From the NCBI GenBank assembly GCA_003427395.1, contig BFEA01000038.1, positions 2,500,377 through 2,527,694 of the forward strand: 27,318 nucleotides of DNA, given 5' to 3'. Positions 17,602 through 27,318 of the stretch are shown here, piece after piece. Both the position numbers and the translations under genes were made by a program. Numbering within the stretch: position 1 is the stretch's first letter; each line of letters starts with the position of its first letter. This DNA comes from Chara braunii (Eukaryota > Streptophyta > Charophyceae > Charales > Characeae). The notes under the pieces were generated by a model. The model was not told the origin of the DNA. It worked only from the letters and a program-made list of their open reading frames with translations, and made no database searches.

Positions 17602-19640
17602 ACTACTTGTTCTCCGTCTTTGATATATATCTTGAGACAATCGTGTTTAATGAGGGATTGTTTTTTCATTGCCACTACGATTAGCACAAATGAACTATCC
17701 TCATATTTATTTGCATGATGTAAACAATCAAATTATCCCCAAACACCACCTCGTGACTTTAAAGGTTTACCTACTTATTTAATTTTTTTCCTTCTCTAAG
17801 CAAAATCATCATTTACAAAAGGAGATCAATTTATACCTTGAATAGTATGGTGTGCTTATCCACACCATTCCCACCTTACCTATACAGTTAGAATTCAATC
17901 TTCAATTTGTGTACATATTTTCGTGATGTATTTTGTTTTTGTTTAAGTATTAAATATTTTTTTCATATCAGAGGGTCTCCAACACCGTCATTCAAGTTGT
18001 ATTGTTAATAACAATTTTTTTGCAATAGAAAACGTGAACTTATTTTGTTAATTTATTATAGGTTCATCCCTTTTAACTTATAAAAGTTATGTGTTAACTT
18101 ATGTACAAATAATCATCATCAAACAAGGTGAGTTTATATATCTACGAAAGACCACTGTACGAATTGCTAAAATTTTTGTCTATCTATAAACATTACTTGC
18201 TAAGCTGAGACTTTAAACTTTCATCATACCATAAAAATTTATGATGGTTGGAAAATCAAACAAAATTATTAAACTTTATAATATTTTTTGATGAAATATT
18301 AGTTTAGTTAAGCATTATAAGCTAGGCTACCAGCGTGGTCTGGACCACTGACTCGACCGGAAAACAAAAAATTAAAAATTAAAAATTAAAAGAAATATTT
18401 TTTAACTATTTTTTAGTTGGTAAAAAAGTTCGATGTGATTTTGAAAACAAAAATTGTTCACTTGTTCTTTTTGCATTTTTTTATTTTTATTTTTTTTGGG
18501 GGGGGGCTACTTTGACCCTTGCACATTCGGGCTGCCTAGACAAATAAGGTCACCCTGGCGGCCCGACTGGTAACCTAGATTGTAAGTAATTAAACAAATA
18601 AAATAATTAGTTTAATATCTTAAAGATAAAAATATAGATAATTCGGACTCTACTTACGAATTAAAAAAAAAAAAAAAACATGTAATGATTGATGGTTTAA
18701 CATAGATGAGAAACAACAAGTTAATCAAGGATAAAACATCCTCTTTAACAGGTTACTCTGAACATTGTTCACTGATTGTGTTTTTTTTTATGGGGCAAGA
18801 ACCACTCGATCACAACCTCTGTTTATATACACCAGTGTGTTGTTTAAGGAGATTTTAGTTCAAGCACTGTGCAATGCATCACTCGTGATAGTACTGGATC
18901 AAATACTATTCAACGTATCGCTTACAACAATGCCCATTCGAGTATAACACAAGGTATTCACTAGCGGAGTTCCCCAACCAAAACACCACTCGAATAGATA
19001 AAGTGAGTATTATTTACAACAAATTTCTCTTTGAGTATTGTTTTGCGTGCCATTGCTAGCAATCCCCGCTTGGATAGGGGTATAGTTAGCAGCAAACCCT
19101 GTTCAAATAATACGCACCTCATTCATAAAGGAAACATATGCTCGAACCCTCTTTATTTTTACTCTTGTTTCCGAGAGCTCACATAAAAAGGGTGGAAGCA
19201 TCGCTGTGGTAAACATTAGTTAATCGCTATCAAGTAAAAACTTCACTAACTATACGTAAGAGTGGAGTTAAGGAAATTAAGAAGGTAATTATCACCATGC
19301 GGAATATAGAGATAGACGATAAAAATCAAGTAGGTCATATGTAAAGATGAAATTATTTATCTGATCGATTCGTTCTCAGTTATCTTCAATAAAACTTGTC
19401 AAGATCTCATGATAATAATTTAAGTATCTTAACTGAACCAAACGAGCTCATATCAAGGAAGCCAAATGGCTTCGGGTGGTAATCATTGACCGATAGATTG
19501 CATGAGAAATGTGTCCCTTAATGACTTATGTTTGAGTCCTTTAGTCACCCAAACCATAACTCTAAAGCCCTTTCGTATGAAGAGTCAAAGTTGGTGCTCG
19601 ATAGTTGATCACGCTACTTAGTCTCAAGATATGTATGTAT
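17602..19640. other. AT-rich region without recognisable genes
   Basis: The region is strongly AT-rich with many A/T runs and stops in all frames; the longest ORF is about 60 codons. A minor inverted repeat is CTAGGCTACCAG (18322) against CTGGTAACCTAG (18567). A triplet of AAATT/AAAAATT units lies near 18368-18390, with homopolymers at 18490-18510 (T then G) and 18663-18680 (A). The motif CACTCGA and close variants recur between 18800 and 18990. I see no RNA gene. Confidence 0.6.
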
Positions 19641-19647
19641 GAGATCA

Positions 19648-20158
19648 CCGGTGTCGAGCGCATCGGTCTCGTAGGGGGACCCTCCTGCCCGCGTTACGTA
19701 GGATTCGTGCATGACTTTTTCACAGTGGAGTTTTTCGCCACTTTGACCGAGTGCGCTAACCATACCTCTCGCGAACACCCTACGACAGGATAGGGTCACG
19801 CGAGGTACAACTTACCTCCATCCAAGGGGTTGTCAACACCCTTGAACGGGTGTATCCCACCAAACTACAGTGTATTAGAAACGCCCTCCTGTGGGTCACC
19901 TCTGCAATTGCAACTGAGTAGTTTTCGCTTGTGGTTTAGTAGCTCGACGGGGATACACGTGTTCAAGGGTGGTGAAAGCCCCTTGGGCGGAGGTAACTTG
20001 TACCTCGCGTGAACCTATCCTATAGCAGGGGTTCGCGAGAGGTATAGTTGACGCACTCGACCAAAGTGGTGAAAAGCCCCACTGCGAAAAAGTCATGCAC
20101 GAATCCTGCGTGACGTGGCCGGGAGGGTCCCCCTGCGGGACCGATGCGCTCGACACCG
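19648..20158. mobile_element. 510-bp palindromic foldback element
   Basis: The left arm (19648-19868) begins CCGGTGTCGAGCGCATCGGT and the right arm (19939-20158) ends with its complement. Matched blocks include AGGATTCGTGCATGACTTTT, ATACCTCTCGCGAAC, ACGCGAGGTACAA and CCACCCTTGAAC or close variants; I estimate 80-85% complementarity. Outside the arms TATGAGAT (19638) faces ATCTCATA (20179), extending the symmetry. The 70-base spacer has its own perfect TGCAATTGCA palindrome at 19903-19912. The element is GC-rich in AT-rich surroundings and encodes no transposase. Confidence 0.8.
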
Positions 20159-20189
20159 GGTCTGTTTCCTCGAAGTATATCTCATAACT

Positions 20190-20780
20190 ATCCACAACTT
20201 AATGATCACTCCCTCACAATATTGACCTCAGTGATAGCTTCAACTACTTCATAATGTACGAAAGTTGATCACATTAAGAAAGCTCAAATCATGAGAGCGA
20301 GCAAATTGAAATGAAATGACTGAACTGATAGCAACAACATAAAATCCATGTGTGTGCTATAATGGAAGTCAGTGGTCAACATTGAGGTACTTTGATCCCC
20401 AACTCCATTCTAGTTTTTTCAACTTAAGCAACCAGCAAATAAAAAGTCAGTGTGAAGCCGTGATAAAACCATTTATCCCAAAAAATACATGATTGTTCGA
20501 GATTCTAATTAAAGGATAAAAAGAGGAGATGAGAAATAAGAATGTTTTGTGGGTGACACACAACACAACGAGAAAAATCAGACTAGTGGGAAGACACTGA
20601 GACAAACTACATTGCGTCATTCAAGAACCAGATGAGAAAGAGAGCACTCAATACTATCAAAAGACAAACCATAATCGAGTACACAATGTATTATCAGAAT
20701 TAGAGCAGTGAAACAATCAACACAACCACATCATTTGAGACAGTCAAACAAGCCAGAGAGATCATAAAAAATCAGCACTA
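20190..20780. other. AT-rich intergenic stretch
   Basis: No ORF, RNA or clear repeat seen. It is A-rich on the plus strand between 20560 and 20780, directly before the next ORF. Confidence 0.5.
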
Positions 20781-20792
20781 TTTGTTATTCGT

Positions 20793-21293
20793 ATGAGTAC
20801 AGTTCAACCATTTACTGTCGATGGGTCAGTCTTGACGAACCTAAATAGGATTGCTTCCAATGATGCTTTCCATTTTCAGTATGTTAGTGCAATTGGTTTC
20901 AAACAAGAAGGTCTATTGATCTCCGTTGTCCTCACTGAGTTTGCAGAAGGTACTATTCAAGATATGAGGATCTATGTGAAGACGGGGCAGGAGACCCATG
21001 TGCATTTTGATTCAATTTGGGTCACAACAACCCGGTATATTGAAGAGAGGGCACAAGTGCTTCATGAGGCTGTAAAGCTGACTCATAGCTTTGGTCCTAA
21101 GTTATACACTGACTATCGTAGGCCTCAGATCCCTTTTTACCTCATCGATGGTTCTTATTAGGGTGATCCGATGAACCTGGCCAAAAGGTATATCTCACCA
21201 ACAGAGATTGATTATGAGGCCGTGACTGAGCCATCAGGGTTCGCCCATCTTCGACGAGAGGTCTTCTCCATACCCTATCTTCCTACGCCGTAG
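20793..21293 (+). pseudogene. Unrecognised 166-codon ORF with one internal TAG
   Basis: From ATG (CGTATGAGT) the frame reads MSTVQPFTVDGSVLTNLNRI, then FHFQYVSAIGFKQEGLLISV, FAEGTIQDMRIYVKTG and KLYTDYRRPQIPFYLIDGSY, reaching TAG at 21159-21161. It continues in frame as GDPMNLAKRYISPTEIDYEA to a final TAG at 21291-21293. The sequence is well balanced in residues, much less biased than chance AT-rich ORFs, with beta-strand-like alternation, so I think it was once a protein. No family is recognised. It could be a domesticated or decayed transposon protein, or one exon of a larger gene. A Trp codon at the first TAG would fit but cannot be proved. Confidence 0.45.
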
Positions 21294-22129
21294 GAGTTTT
21301 GTACTATGTTTGATTTTCTTGGATGATCTTATTCGGAACTCATGGGCTTTATATGACTCTACATCTCTAAACCACAATCTCATGAAGTACACAAACATGG
21401 ATCAAGGCATTCGAGAAACACAAACAAAAGAGAGATTAAGGATGAAACTTGAGAGGGATGAGTGAGGACTCTTGACGAGTGTTGACCATTACTTTTCATT
21501 TGTATTCCCTGAGATAATTATGGGTTCTCACCCTCCCTCATTTATCTTGTCTTTGCCTTGAGCCAGTCAGTCCTGACTCGTTTCCATTGGCATTGCTTGA
21601 CGCTATGCTCTCTGTTGATCTTGTCACAATTTTCAAATTCCTAAATTGGCAAACTTGATGTGCACGACATATTTAATTTTAATCTTATTATTTGACATGG
21701 TAATTATTGTTCCAAACCATTAATTGAAGGTTCCCGAGACCGAGGTCCAACGTAGACCGTAATTTAAGGGTCCCGCTCGAAGTTGACCGCACACAATAGG
21801 AAATGATTTACATTAATTGATTTATTTATTTAGTACAAAACCATCAAACATCCTGCGTGATAACCTGTTGTCTTATCAATCACCAAGAGTGGTATGATTA
21901 AAAAAAGTGTGACACCGTAACCACCTCATAGTTTTTCTTTCTCCTTCACTAACTGGCCCACCAAAAGGTTGGTGACGTCAACCGTATAGTGCATGCACAA
22001 GCTCACATGATCCCCACGTGAGGTCCCTTTTTCAAAAAAGGCACACACTCTCCTTCGTATGCCGCTTGCGCTTACCCCTTCTTCGCCCGATTGAGACACT
22101 GGAGCGCTGCTCGTAACCGCCTCACGGTC
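21294..22129. other. Intergenic stretch with ACGT-type palindromes
   Basis: No gene seen. Near 21727-21790 the related strings GGTTCCCGAGACCGAGGTCC and GGGTCCCGCTCGAAGTTGACC suggest a diverged short duplication. TGACGTCA (21973-21980) and CACGTG (22015-22020) are perfect bZIP/G-box-type palindromes 35 bases apart, upstream of a GC-rich island. Confidence 0.4.
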
Positions 22130-22339
22130 TTAGTCTCGTCGTCGTCGCAAGCTTGCCTCGGGGCCGTCTACCACAGGTCCGGCGAACGGATCGTCCCATC
22201 GCCACTGATCCAGCCCGTGCCAAGATTGGGTCTCAACGTCAATGGGCTCGGACTCAGCCTCAAAGTCCCGGTCCAGATCCTGGTGTTCCCGCTCCGTGGT
22301 CCAAATAGAGATATTTGTCTCATAATATGAGACGGTCAT
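22130..22339 (-). CDS. Small acidic ORF in a GC-rich island (uncertain)
   Basis: A 69-codon frame starts at ATG (22339) and reads MTVSYYETNISIWTTEREHQ, then DLDRDFEAESEPIDVETQSW and WRWDDPFAGPVV, ending LRRRRD. It is acidic with several Trp and then a basic end. The plus strand also has an overlapping 79-codon frame, so strand choice is not certain. The local GC content is well above the flanks. No family recognised; possibly an exon or a transposon remnant. Confidence 0.25.
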   Translation of the reverse strand: MTVSYYETNISIWTTEREHQDLDRDFEAESEPIDVETQSWHGLDQWRWDDPFAGPVVDGPEASLRRRRD

Positions 22340-23140
22340 TTGTACCTCCTTGGTAACCCCGTCCCTTCAGCACCCCCTCTTGGCCCGATTTTTCGTCTTC
22401 ATGATGATTGACTGTAGTTTTTTGTCCGTCCTCATCTCCTCCTCTCTTACCCCTCCACGTTAATTTTTAGTTTTGCCTCGTCGACGTCGAAATTAAAAAA
22501 AGTTGTGATCCAAGGGCCTTCCCTCGATACTAGAGCCCAACGAGTCAGAAACCTTCAATGCTCAGACTTATATCCTTCTAACCCTCTTTTGCACGCCATA
22601 GCCACTCTCCCAGAATAGACCGTGCCCAATACTACCAACAATTCTATACTCCTATACACACAACGCAAGTATGATACTGAGTCACTTGACTTAGATAGTC
22701 ACAACTTACGTGCACGACCTCTACACCGCTATCTCGACCTTCAAAGCAGCGTGACGATTCTATGCATTCACCAACTAACCAACGGCCGAACGAATCCATG
22801 ACTAATGCCATTACAAAATTCAAAAGAACTGTGGTCCCTATGTACCAAATGAGAAGCTCGGGAAGTCTTTCAGAACACTTATTAAACAAATAAAGTACAA
22901 TAATAGTAATAATAATATTTTTTCTCGAGAATATGAGGAATCCAGTTAAGACTAAAGTTCAACGGTTACTAAATGTTGCATTCGCAATCTTTTCACTTGA
23001 TCTGAAAAGACTGCATGCTCGACACGCAGTATGATCCCATGATGGGATACCGACCGAAGTCTTTCTGCCTTTAGAGGAGACCGTCAGACTACTCCCAATG
23101 GTTACTCGTGTCTGATGGCTAAGAGAGGGCTTATGACCTT
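22340..23140. other. Region without a recognisable gene
   Basis: Only short ORFs of about 80 codons or fewer with no domain. A perfect ATCCCAT/ATGGGAT palindrome lies at about 23034-23048. Nothing else can be supported. Confidence 0.45.
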
Positions 23141-23144
23141 CCGT

Positions 23145-23172
23145 GGGGGTGATAAACCTCCTACGCACCCCC
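23145..23172. other. Short hairpin
   Basis: GGGGGTG (23145-23151) pairs with CACCCCC (23166-23172) around a 14-base loop. Function unknown. Confidence 0.5.
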
Positions 23173-23850
23173 ATTTGGAGTCTTATATCATGAGGCCGAA
23201 CAAATTACAACCGTGGTAACTAAAACGCGAAGGGTCGGGCCAGTTTAGACGGAGGACTTGTAATCAAGGTTGAAAATTGAGCCTTTCGTTCCCCCACAAA
23301 GTCGCGAGAAACGAAGTAAGTTTGAAAAGACAATTAATTTAAACAAAAGAATAAAACCCGCGTGAAAAGCAGACCGTCACGATCAACAGTACCTATCAAA
23401 TTAGTTTGAACTTAGGCTACGGTCCCAGTCAAACGAAAAACAACACAACACTTTGTTTTCTCCTTTGGTTTTCTTTTAATTTTCTTCCATTTTTTGCTTT
23501 GATTATGACCTTAGCCCTTGCACACAACCCGTAACTCGGCAAGAGGGAGTTTGGCGCAAAGTAGAAAAAAACCACGCCGGTCTCTCTACCTTCGCGTCCT
23601 TAGGCGAGACCGACGGCTACCACGAGCCCAGGCCGGTTGTTGTTTGTTGTACAGCAGGGCGTCGAGCCTGCGTGGACCAAAGGAAAACCTAGTGGCGCAC
23701 CCTCGTCTTTTTGCCAGTAAGAGCGCCAGCAAGACCAGTTCAGGAACATGCCGCGTAAAAGGTGCATTTAGTACACAATGAGAAAATTCAGAGGGTGTGT
23801 TTGGTACACCGCGGAGGGTCGGACACCACAGCCTCCGACAACCCGAGGTC
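23173..23850. other. Region without a recognisable gene
   Basis: AT-rich at first, becoming GC-rich from about 23520. ORFs of 87 and 117 codons overlap on opposite strands and carry no recognisable motif. Confidence 0.4.
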
Positions 23851-23851
23851 G

Positions 23852-24150
23852 ATGTCGAGCGCATCGGCCCCTGCTCGAGCGAGAGCCCTCCCGGCCGCGT
23901 CACACAAGAAAAGCTTAGACTTTCAACCTTTAGAGACAACTCGGGGACGACACGGTAACCCTCGTTGACCCTTCGCCGCTCCGACCGAGTGCACTAGCTG
24001 TACATCTCGCGGTCTCCTACGGCAGGATAGGTTCCCGTGAGGCACAACTTACCTTCCCCAAGGGGCTGTCACCACCCTTAGGGGTGTATCCCCGCCGAGC
24101 TACCTACCCACGTGCAAAAACTTTTATAATGCAATTGCAGAGGTAGGCCG
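23852..24150 (+). repeat. Third, single-arm copy of the palindromic element
   Basis: It begins ATGTCGAGCGCATCGGCCCC, like the left arm at 19648. It continues with TCCGACCGAGTGCACTA, TACATCTCGCGG, GGCAGGATAGGTTCCCGTGA, GGCACAACTTACCT, CAAGGGGCTGTCACCACCCT and GGGTGTATCCCCGCCGAGCT in the same order, and includes the central GCAATTGCAGAGGT. A matching second arm is not clear downstream, so this is a half-element, a deleted copy, or the other arm is too diverged to read by eye. Confidence 0.7.
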
Positions 24151-25000
24151 ACTGAGGGCGTTTGCTCGTTCACTGTAGCATAGGTATGCATGGTTGAACG
24201 TCAAAGTGGACCCGAACGTTGTCCGTCCCTGAAGCTCTGATCTCCCAGGAATCGGAACGGACGCCGGTCGACTAGAATGTAATATTCCAAGTGTAAGGAA
24301 AACTTCGAGCAATCCTAGTCCCTTCTTTCAAAGACAATAAAAAACTACTCAGGCAAAACTCTTTCAAAAGAAGACTCAGGTCAATGTAAGTTGACTTATC
24401 TTCTGAAATCAACCTATATATAATACAACCATACATACGACAAAGGTTGACTTGACTTCAAACAACACTTATCAATAAAAGATCAAAGCATGACCAATAC
24501 ACAAGGCGACGCTCAAATGGCGTCTGACCAAAGTATCTCCAATCTGCCTGCCAAATGGCTGGGCTAACACAACTTCTCGACTTGATGAGATGCATTGCCA
24601 AGTTCTTTCATTCCATACCACAATGAATGCTAGCAAGGAAGATGATATCGCTCTAGTGATGACCACGCTTTCACTCTTTGGTGTGAATGCCATCTGCAAG
24701 TAATCCGGCTACCACTATACAGGTCTGCGACTGACTTGAACAATCGAACACTGAACGCCCTAATAAGGATGAGGATCCGCTTTCAAATTTTGTTGGTTGC
24801 TTTGTCCTCATAACCCTCGTTGACCCTACTGAAAAGGGTTGTTCTCAGGATCTAGGTATCCAAGCCTTGCTTGCTATATCAACCCTATTGGTCCTCACTT
24901 CTTGTGGCGAGGCCAACCACAACGAGAGTGCCCAACCGCGCTCTGTTCCAACTAGTGACCATGAACCGAGCTTCTTGTGGCTCAATTCTCCATGCACAAG
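24151..25000. other. Region without a recognisable gene
   Basis: Only ORFs under 80 codons. A TATA-like string (CTATATATAATACA) occurs at about 24412-24425 with no clear ORF after it. GTTGACTT recurs near 24390 and 24446. Confidence 0.4.
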
Positions 25001-25329
25001 TGACCCCTAAGACGACCACTAAAGGGTATGCTGTGACAACTCCCCTTAACGTGAGGCGTTGAGAACTCAAGGTTCTTCCGTAAGTAGGCGTTTATCTTTT
25101 CCCTAGGAGGTGGTCTGGGATACCCCTCGTCCTCGCTCGAGCGAACCTCGGATCTCAGAAGTCGGGCTGGATCCACCACAACAGCATAGTATCCCCCCGC
25201 GTAAGTAGTCCACTCCGAGTCGATAGCAGGGCCGGCCCCTAAGGCAACGAACCCTCGCCTCAGATGCCTTCTACGGAAGGGAAAAACGTCTAGCACGACG
25301 ACAAACGATCCCTCGCCGCCTGGCGTCAA
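25000..25329 (-). CDS. Open frame without a clear start, possible exon (uncertain)
   Basis: The minus strand is open for over 100 codons in a GC-rich island and includes GSFVVVLDVFPFRRRHLRRG, FVALGAGPAIDSEWTTYAGG and YYAVVVDPARLLRSEVRSSE. There is no ATG at its beginning, so if real it would be an internal exon or a fragment. The stretch up to about residue 80 looks more protein-like than the rest. No family recognised. Confidence 0.2.
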
Positions 25330-25340
25330 GGGTAACTTAG

Positions 25341-25757
25341 ATGAAAAAGGAGATTACAGAGAAGAAAATCATTCAGATAGACGGACATAGACAAGAAGGG
25401 TCATTCGGGAAAGAACGAGTGTCCTCAGGAAAAAATTGTGTCCAATTGATTTCTTTTTCTTTGTGTGATCAAGTTCCTTTTCGTCGTCTACTGGTTGTCC
25501 TTCCCTTCAACATACATACAAGTGAGCAACAGAAAGCAAACACCATTCTCTCATTGTCATTGACATGGTCAGATTCCCCGTTTTTTAAGGCATCCTTCTA
25601 CCTACCTTCACATCAGATCAAACAACAATTTCAAAAGAAGACAATGCAGTCCCAAACTTATGTCAGACTTCCATTCACACGCGCAAACACACATTTCCTC
25701 TACCTTTTCAGTGAACATTCAAAGAACAGGGTCAAGCAAGAGTTCATACAGGTGTGA
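25341..25757 (+). CDS. 138-codon ORF of unknown status
   Basis: ATG to TGA without interruption. It begins with a Lys/Glu-rich stretch (MKKEITEKKIIQIDGHRQEG) and has no recognisable motif or membrane segment. The length is somewhat above chance for this composition, but codon use gives no strong support. It may be fortuitous. Confidence 0.2.
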   Translation: MKKEITEKKIIQIDGHRQEGSFGKERVSSGKNCVQLISFSLCDQVPFRRLLVVLPFNIHTSEQQKANTILSLSLTWSDSPFFKASFYLPSHQIKQQFQKKTMQSQTYVRLPFTRANTHFLYLFSEHSKNRVKQEFIQV

Positions 25758-26011
25758 AGGGGTCTGAGTCAAACTGACCTCGAGTGAAGTTGAAGAGACG
25801 GCCCACTCAAGAAGACCATGTAAAATCGCACTCCAGAGAAGACAATCGTCACAACGAGTCGCCCGCAAAGTGATCCACACCACTCCCTAGAACGATCGCT
25901 TGCCGCGACACCCTCTCAACACACAATCACCTCCCAGTAATCTGACGTTGTCTCAGCGTCGCCGTTACACCAACTGCACCACCACGCCGTTGCTGCCAAT
26001 ACAAGAACACG

Positions 26012-26542
26012 TTGCTACAAAATGCCCTTCACAACCAAGACAAAACGGGCAGCGCTTCCGCGCCACCATCTAGAACGCACTGCCGCCGCCACAAAAGTTC
26101 GACAACACTTCTGCGTCGCTGCCAAAAAAAACACGGTCGACGCCGAAAGATTTCGGCAGCACTTCCGCGTCACCACCAAAATCTAAGTGCCGCCGTTGCC
26201 GTGCCGAGTGAACAACACCTCCCCTGCGTTCCACCAAGTGCAGCGGCAGCTATGGCTGCGGTCGCTGTGACGGCCGTGCAACACCTCCCCAGTACTTCAC
26301 AAGGTGAAGTGGTGGCTATGGCTGTCTCGCTCCCGCGCTCTTTGCAGACCTCCGACGCTTCTCTCTCTTTCCCCTCGCTGAGATGGTGGATATGGCTATG
26401 TTTCACAGCTATGGTCACCCGCAACAGTCCTCCTCCCTCACTTGCGGACCTCCACTCAGCTCCTTCTCACTCTGCCGACAGCTCCTCCTCCAGCAGCCAG
26501 CATTTACCCAAGCAAAATACTAGCAGCACCAGCCACAAATGA
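26012..26542 (+). CDS. Low-complexity ORF built on internal repeats (uncertain)
   Basis: A 176-codon frame in a GC-rich block. Its DNA holds two repeat sets. One is three units about 53 bp apart sharing (C/A)CTTC(C/T)GCGTC near 26050, 26105 and 26160. The other is a 62-bp duplication (26204-26266 and 26271-26331) sharing CAACACCTCCCC and GGCTATGGCTG, plus a partial third unit near 26378-26401. Translation is rich in Ser, Ala, Arg and His with no domain. It may be repeat DNA rather than a gene; the alternation of Pro/Ser-rich and Ala/Val-rich parts resembles nothing I know. Confidence 0.2.
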   Translation: MLQNALHNQDKTGSASAPPSRTHCRRHKSSTTLLRRCQKKHGRRRKISAALPRHHQNLSAAVAVPSEQHLPCVPPSAAAAMAAVAVTAVQHLPSTSQGEVVAMAVSLPRSLQTSDASLSFPSLRWWIWLCFTAMVTRNSPPPSLADLHSAPSHSADSSSSSSQHLPKQNTSSTSHK

Positions 26543-26836
26543 ATGCTAGTTGACTGCCTGCTGGCTGTTTAATAGCTGGCTGGAGGCTGAGAGCAGCTGC
26601 TTTGCCCCCAACCAAAACTCGGAGTGAGGCCTGACCCTTGATCTCAGATGAAGGGATGATAAACTTGATGTTCCCCTAGGGAAACCAAGTTCCAGGCCTT
26701 GGTAACGCATCTGGCCGCTACCCCCGACCAGATGCAACTCTAAATGGCTGCATAGAGCCAAGTAACTATTCTCAACTCAGAGTCCACATGCTTCTACGCC
26801 TGCATCTGGCCCTGCGTCACGATTAGATTCGCGGTA
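26543..26836. other. Intergenic stretch
   Basis: No convincing ORF or repeat. It may be the intron or 5' side of the gene whose last exon follows. Confidence 0.35.
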
Positions 26837-26924
26837 TTTTCCCTCTTTTTTTTTTTTTACCATCTTTCCCCATTTTCTTTCTTTCCATCTTCCTTTCTTT
26901 TTACCCCTTTGTTTTTCTGTGTAG
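26837..26924 (+). promoter_or_regulatory. Polypyrimidine tract and 3' splice acceptor
   Basis: Almost 90 bases of T and C, ending TTTGTTTTTCTGTGTAG before GAGGCAACTCG. This is a textbook intron 3' end. The AG is at 26923-26924. Confidence 0.6.
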
Positions 26925-27306
26925 GAGGCAACTCGCCGTTCAAAACGAATGGCCGGCCCCTCCTCTCAGTCATTTCACAGAGTCGAACTAGAGTCAAGCT
27001 TAGAGGGTCTTCCTTCCCTCTTACAGCAATATGCGCCCGTACCTGGCCACCTCCCGTGCCAGGTACAGGCACCTGGAGACTCGAACGACGTTGCAGAAAC
27101 GTTCGTTCGACATCCAGAAAACAACACGCTGCCCCTCTCGATCAGGAACCCACCTCGAGCGTGTGCAGAGAGTCCCTCGTAACTCGAGTACAAGTTCCCA
27201 AAACCCACGCTCGAACGTAGCCGCCTTATGGCGGCATGTTCATTTTTTTATTTCTCCCCTTCATGTCCACAAAAAGTTGACCTGTGCAATAAATTGACAG
27301 CCTGTT
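26925..27306 (+). CDS. Probable terminal exon with 3' UTR (gene unrecognised)
   Basis: After the acceptor a frame runs GAG GCA ACT CGC through an ATG at 26949 to a TAA at 27180-27182. From the ATG it encodes 77 residues: MAGPSSQSFHRVELESSLEG, then LPSLLQQYAPVPGHLPCQVQ and a Pro/Asn-rich end. The amphipathic ESSLEGLPSLLQQY segment looks helical. The frame may simply continue from an earlier exon. The 3' part has a GCCGCC-TTAT-GGCGGC hairpin (27220-27235), then AATAAA at 27288-27293 and A12 from 27307. A competing 103-codon frame overlaps it, so the coding frame is a judgement. No family recognised. Confidence 0.4.
27288..27293 (+). terminator. AATAAA polyadenylation signal
   Basis: AATAAA lies 13 bases before a run of 12 A that ends the window. 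The spacing is right for cleavage, and the A-run is either genomic or marks a copied poly(A) tail. Confidence 0.6.
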
Positions 27307-27318
27307 AAAAAAAAAAAA

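Noticed and set aside
24412-24425. TATA box of a gene
   Set aside because: No ORF of useful length follows, and AT-rich surroundings make such strings common by chance.
27220-27240. Rho-independent terminator (GCCGCC hairpin before a T-run)
   Set aside because: All other evidence is eukaryotic, and the hairpin lies in a 3' UTR before AATAAA; it is listed only as a hairpin.

Overview
The window is nuclear DNA of a eukaryote. It has no bacterial-style operons. It carries many simple repeats (GA, TG and TTTA runs), palindromic repeats, a degenerate Ty3/gypsy-type LTR retrotransposon and a U6 snRNA-like sequence whose 5' stem-loop looks like the land-plant/streptophyte form. My best guess is a streptophyte alga or a bryophyte, with a charophyte such as Chara as one possibility. 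This is an inference with modest support.

Layout. Bases 1-2450 are purine-rich and hold two tandem arrays, one of about 175 bp x 5 and one of about 250 bp x 3. At 2333-4582 (minus) lies one long ORF for a Ser/Pro-rich protein with a single membrane segment near its C-terminus; its last residues are encoded by the tandem repeat. A U6-like sequence with a changed ACAGAGA box follows at 5500-5596 (minus). Bases 5608-8560 hold duplicated and microsatellite DNA and a cluster of foldback (inverted-repeat) elements.

Bases 8794-17560 form a retrotransposon. A repeat shared with the far end contains a TATA-like box, and a 180-codon leader ORF follows. Next come a tRNA-iMet-like primer binding site overlapping a 14-bp palindrome, then Gag, protease, RT, RNase H, a C4HC3 (PHD-type) zinc finger, integrase, and two further ORFs linked by ATGA stop/start overlaps. 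The element is dead: it has several stops (many where Trp is expected), at least two or three frame changes, an RT catalytic Asp replaced by Asn, and a lost zinc-knuckle Cys. Its right-hand repeat breaks off after about 150 bp.

Near 17560 the composition switches to AT-rich DNA that runs to about 23.4 kb. This part has few genes. It contains a 510-bp palindromic repeat (19648-20158) with a third arm copy at 23852, an unrecognised 166-codon ORF with one internal TAG (20793-21293), and a few weak ORFs. The last 400 bases look like the final exon of a plus-strand gene: pyrimidine tract, AG acceptor, short ORF, AATAAA, then A12 where the window ends.

The most interesting material is in the retrotransposon: the PHD-like finger between RNase H and integrase, the coupled accessory ORFs after integrase, and the leader ORF upstream of the primer binding site. 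No database search was possible, so novelty is untested.
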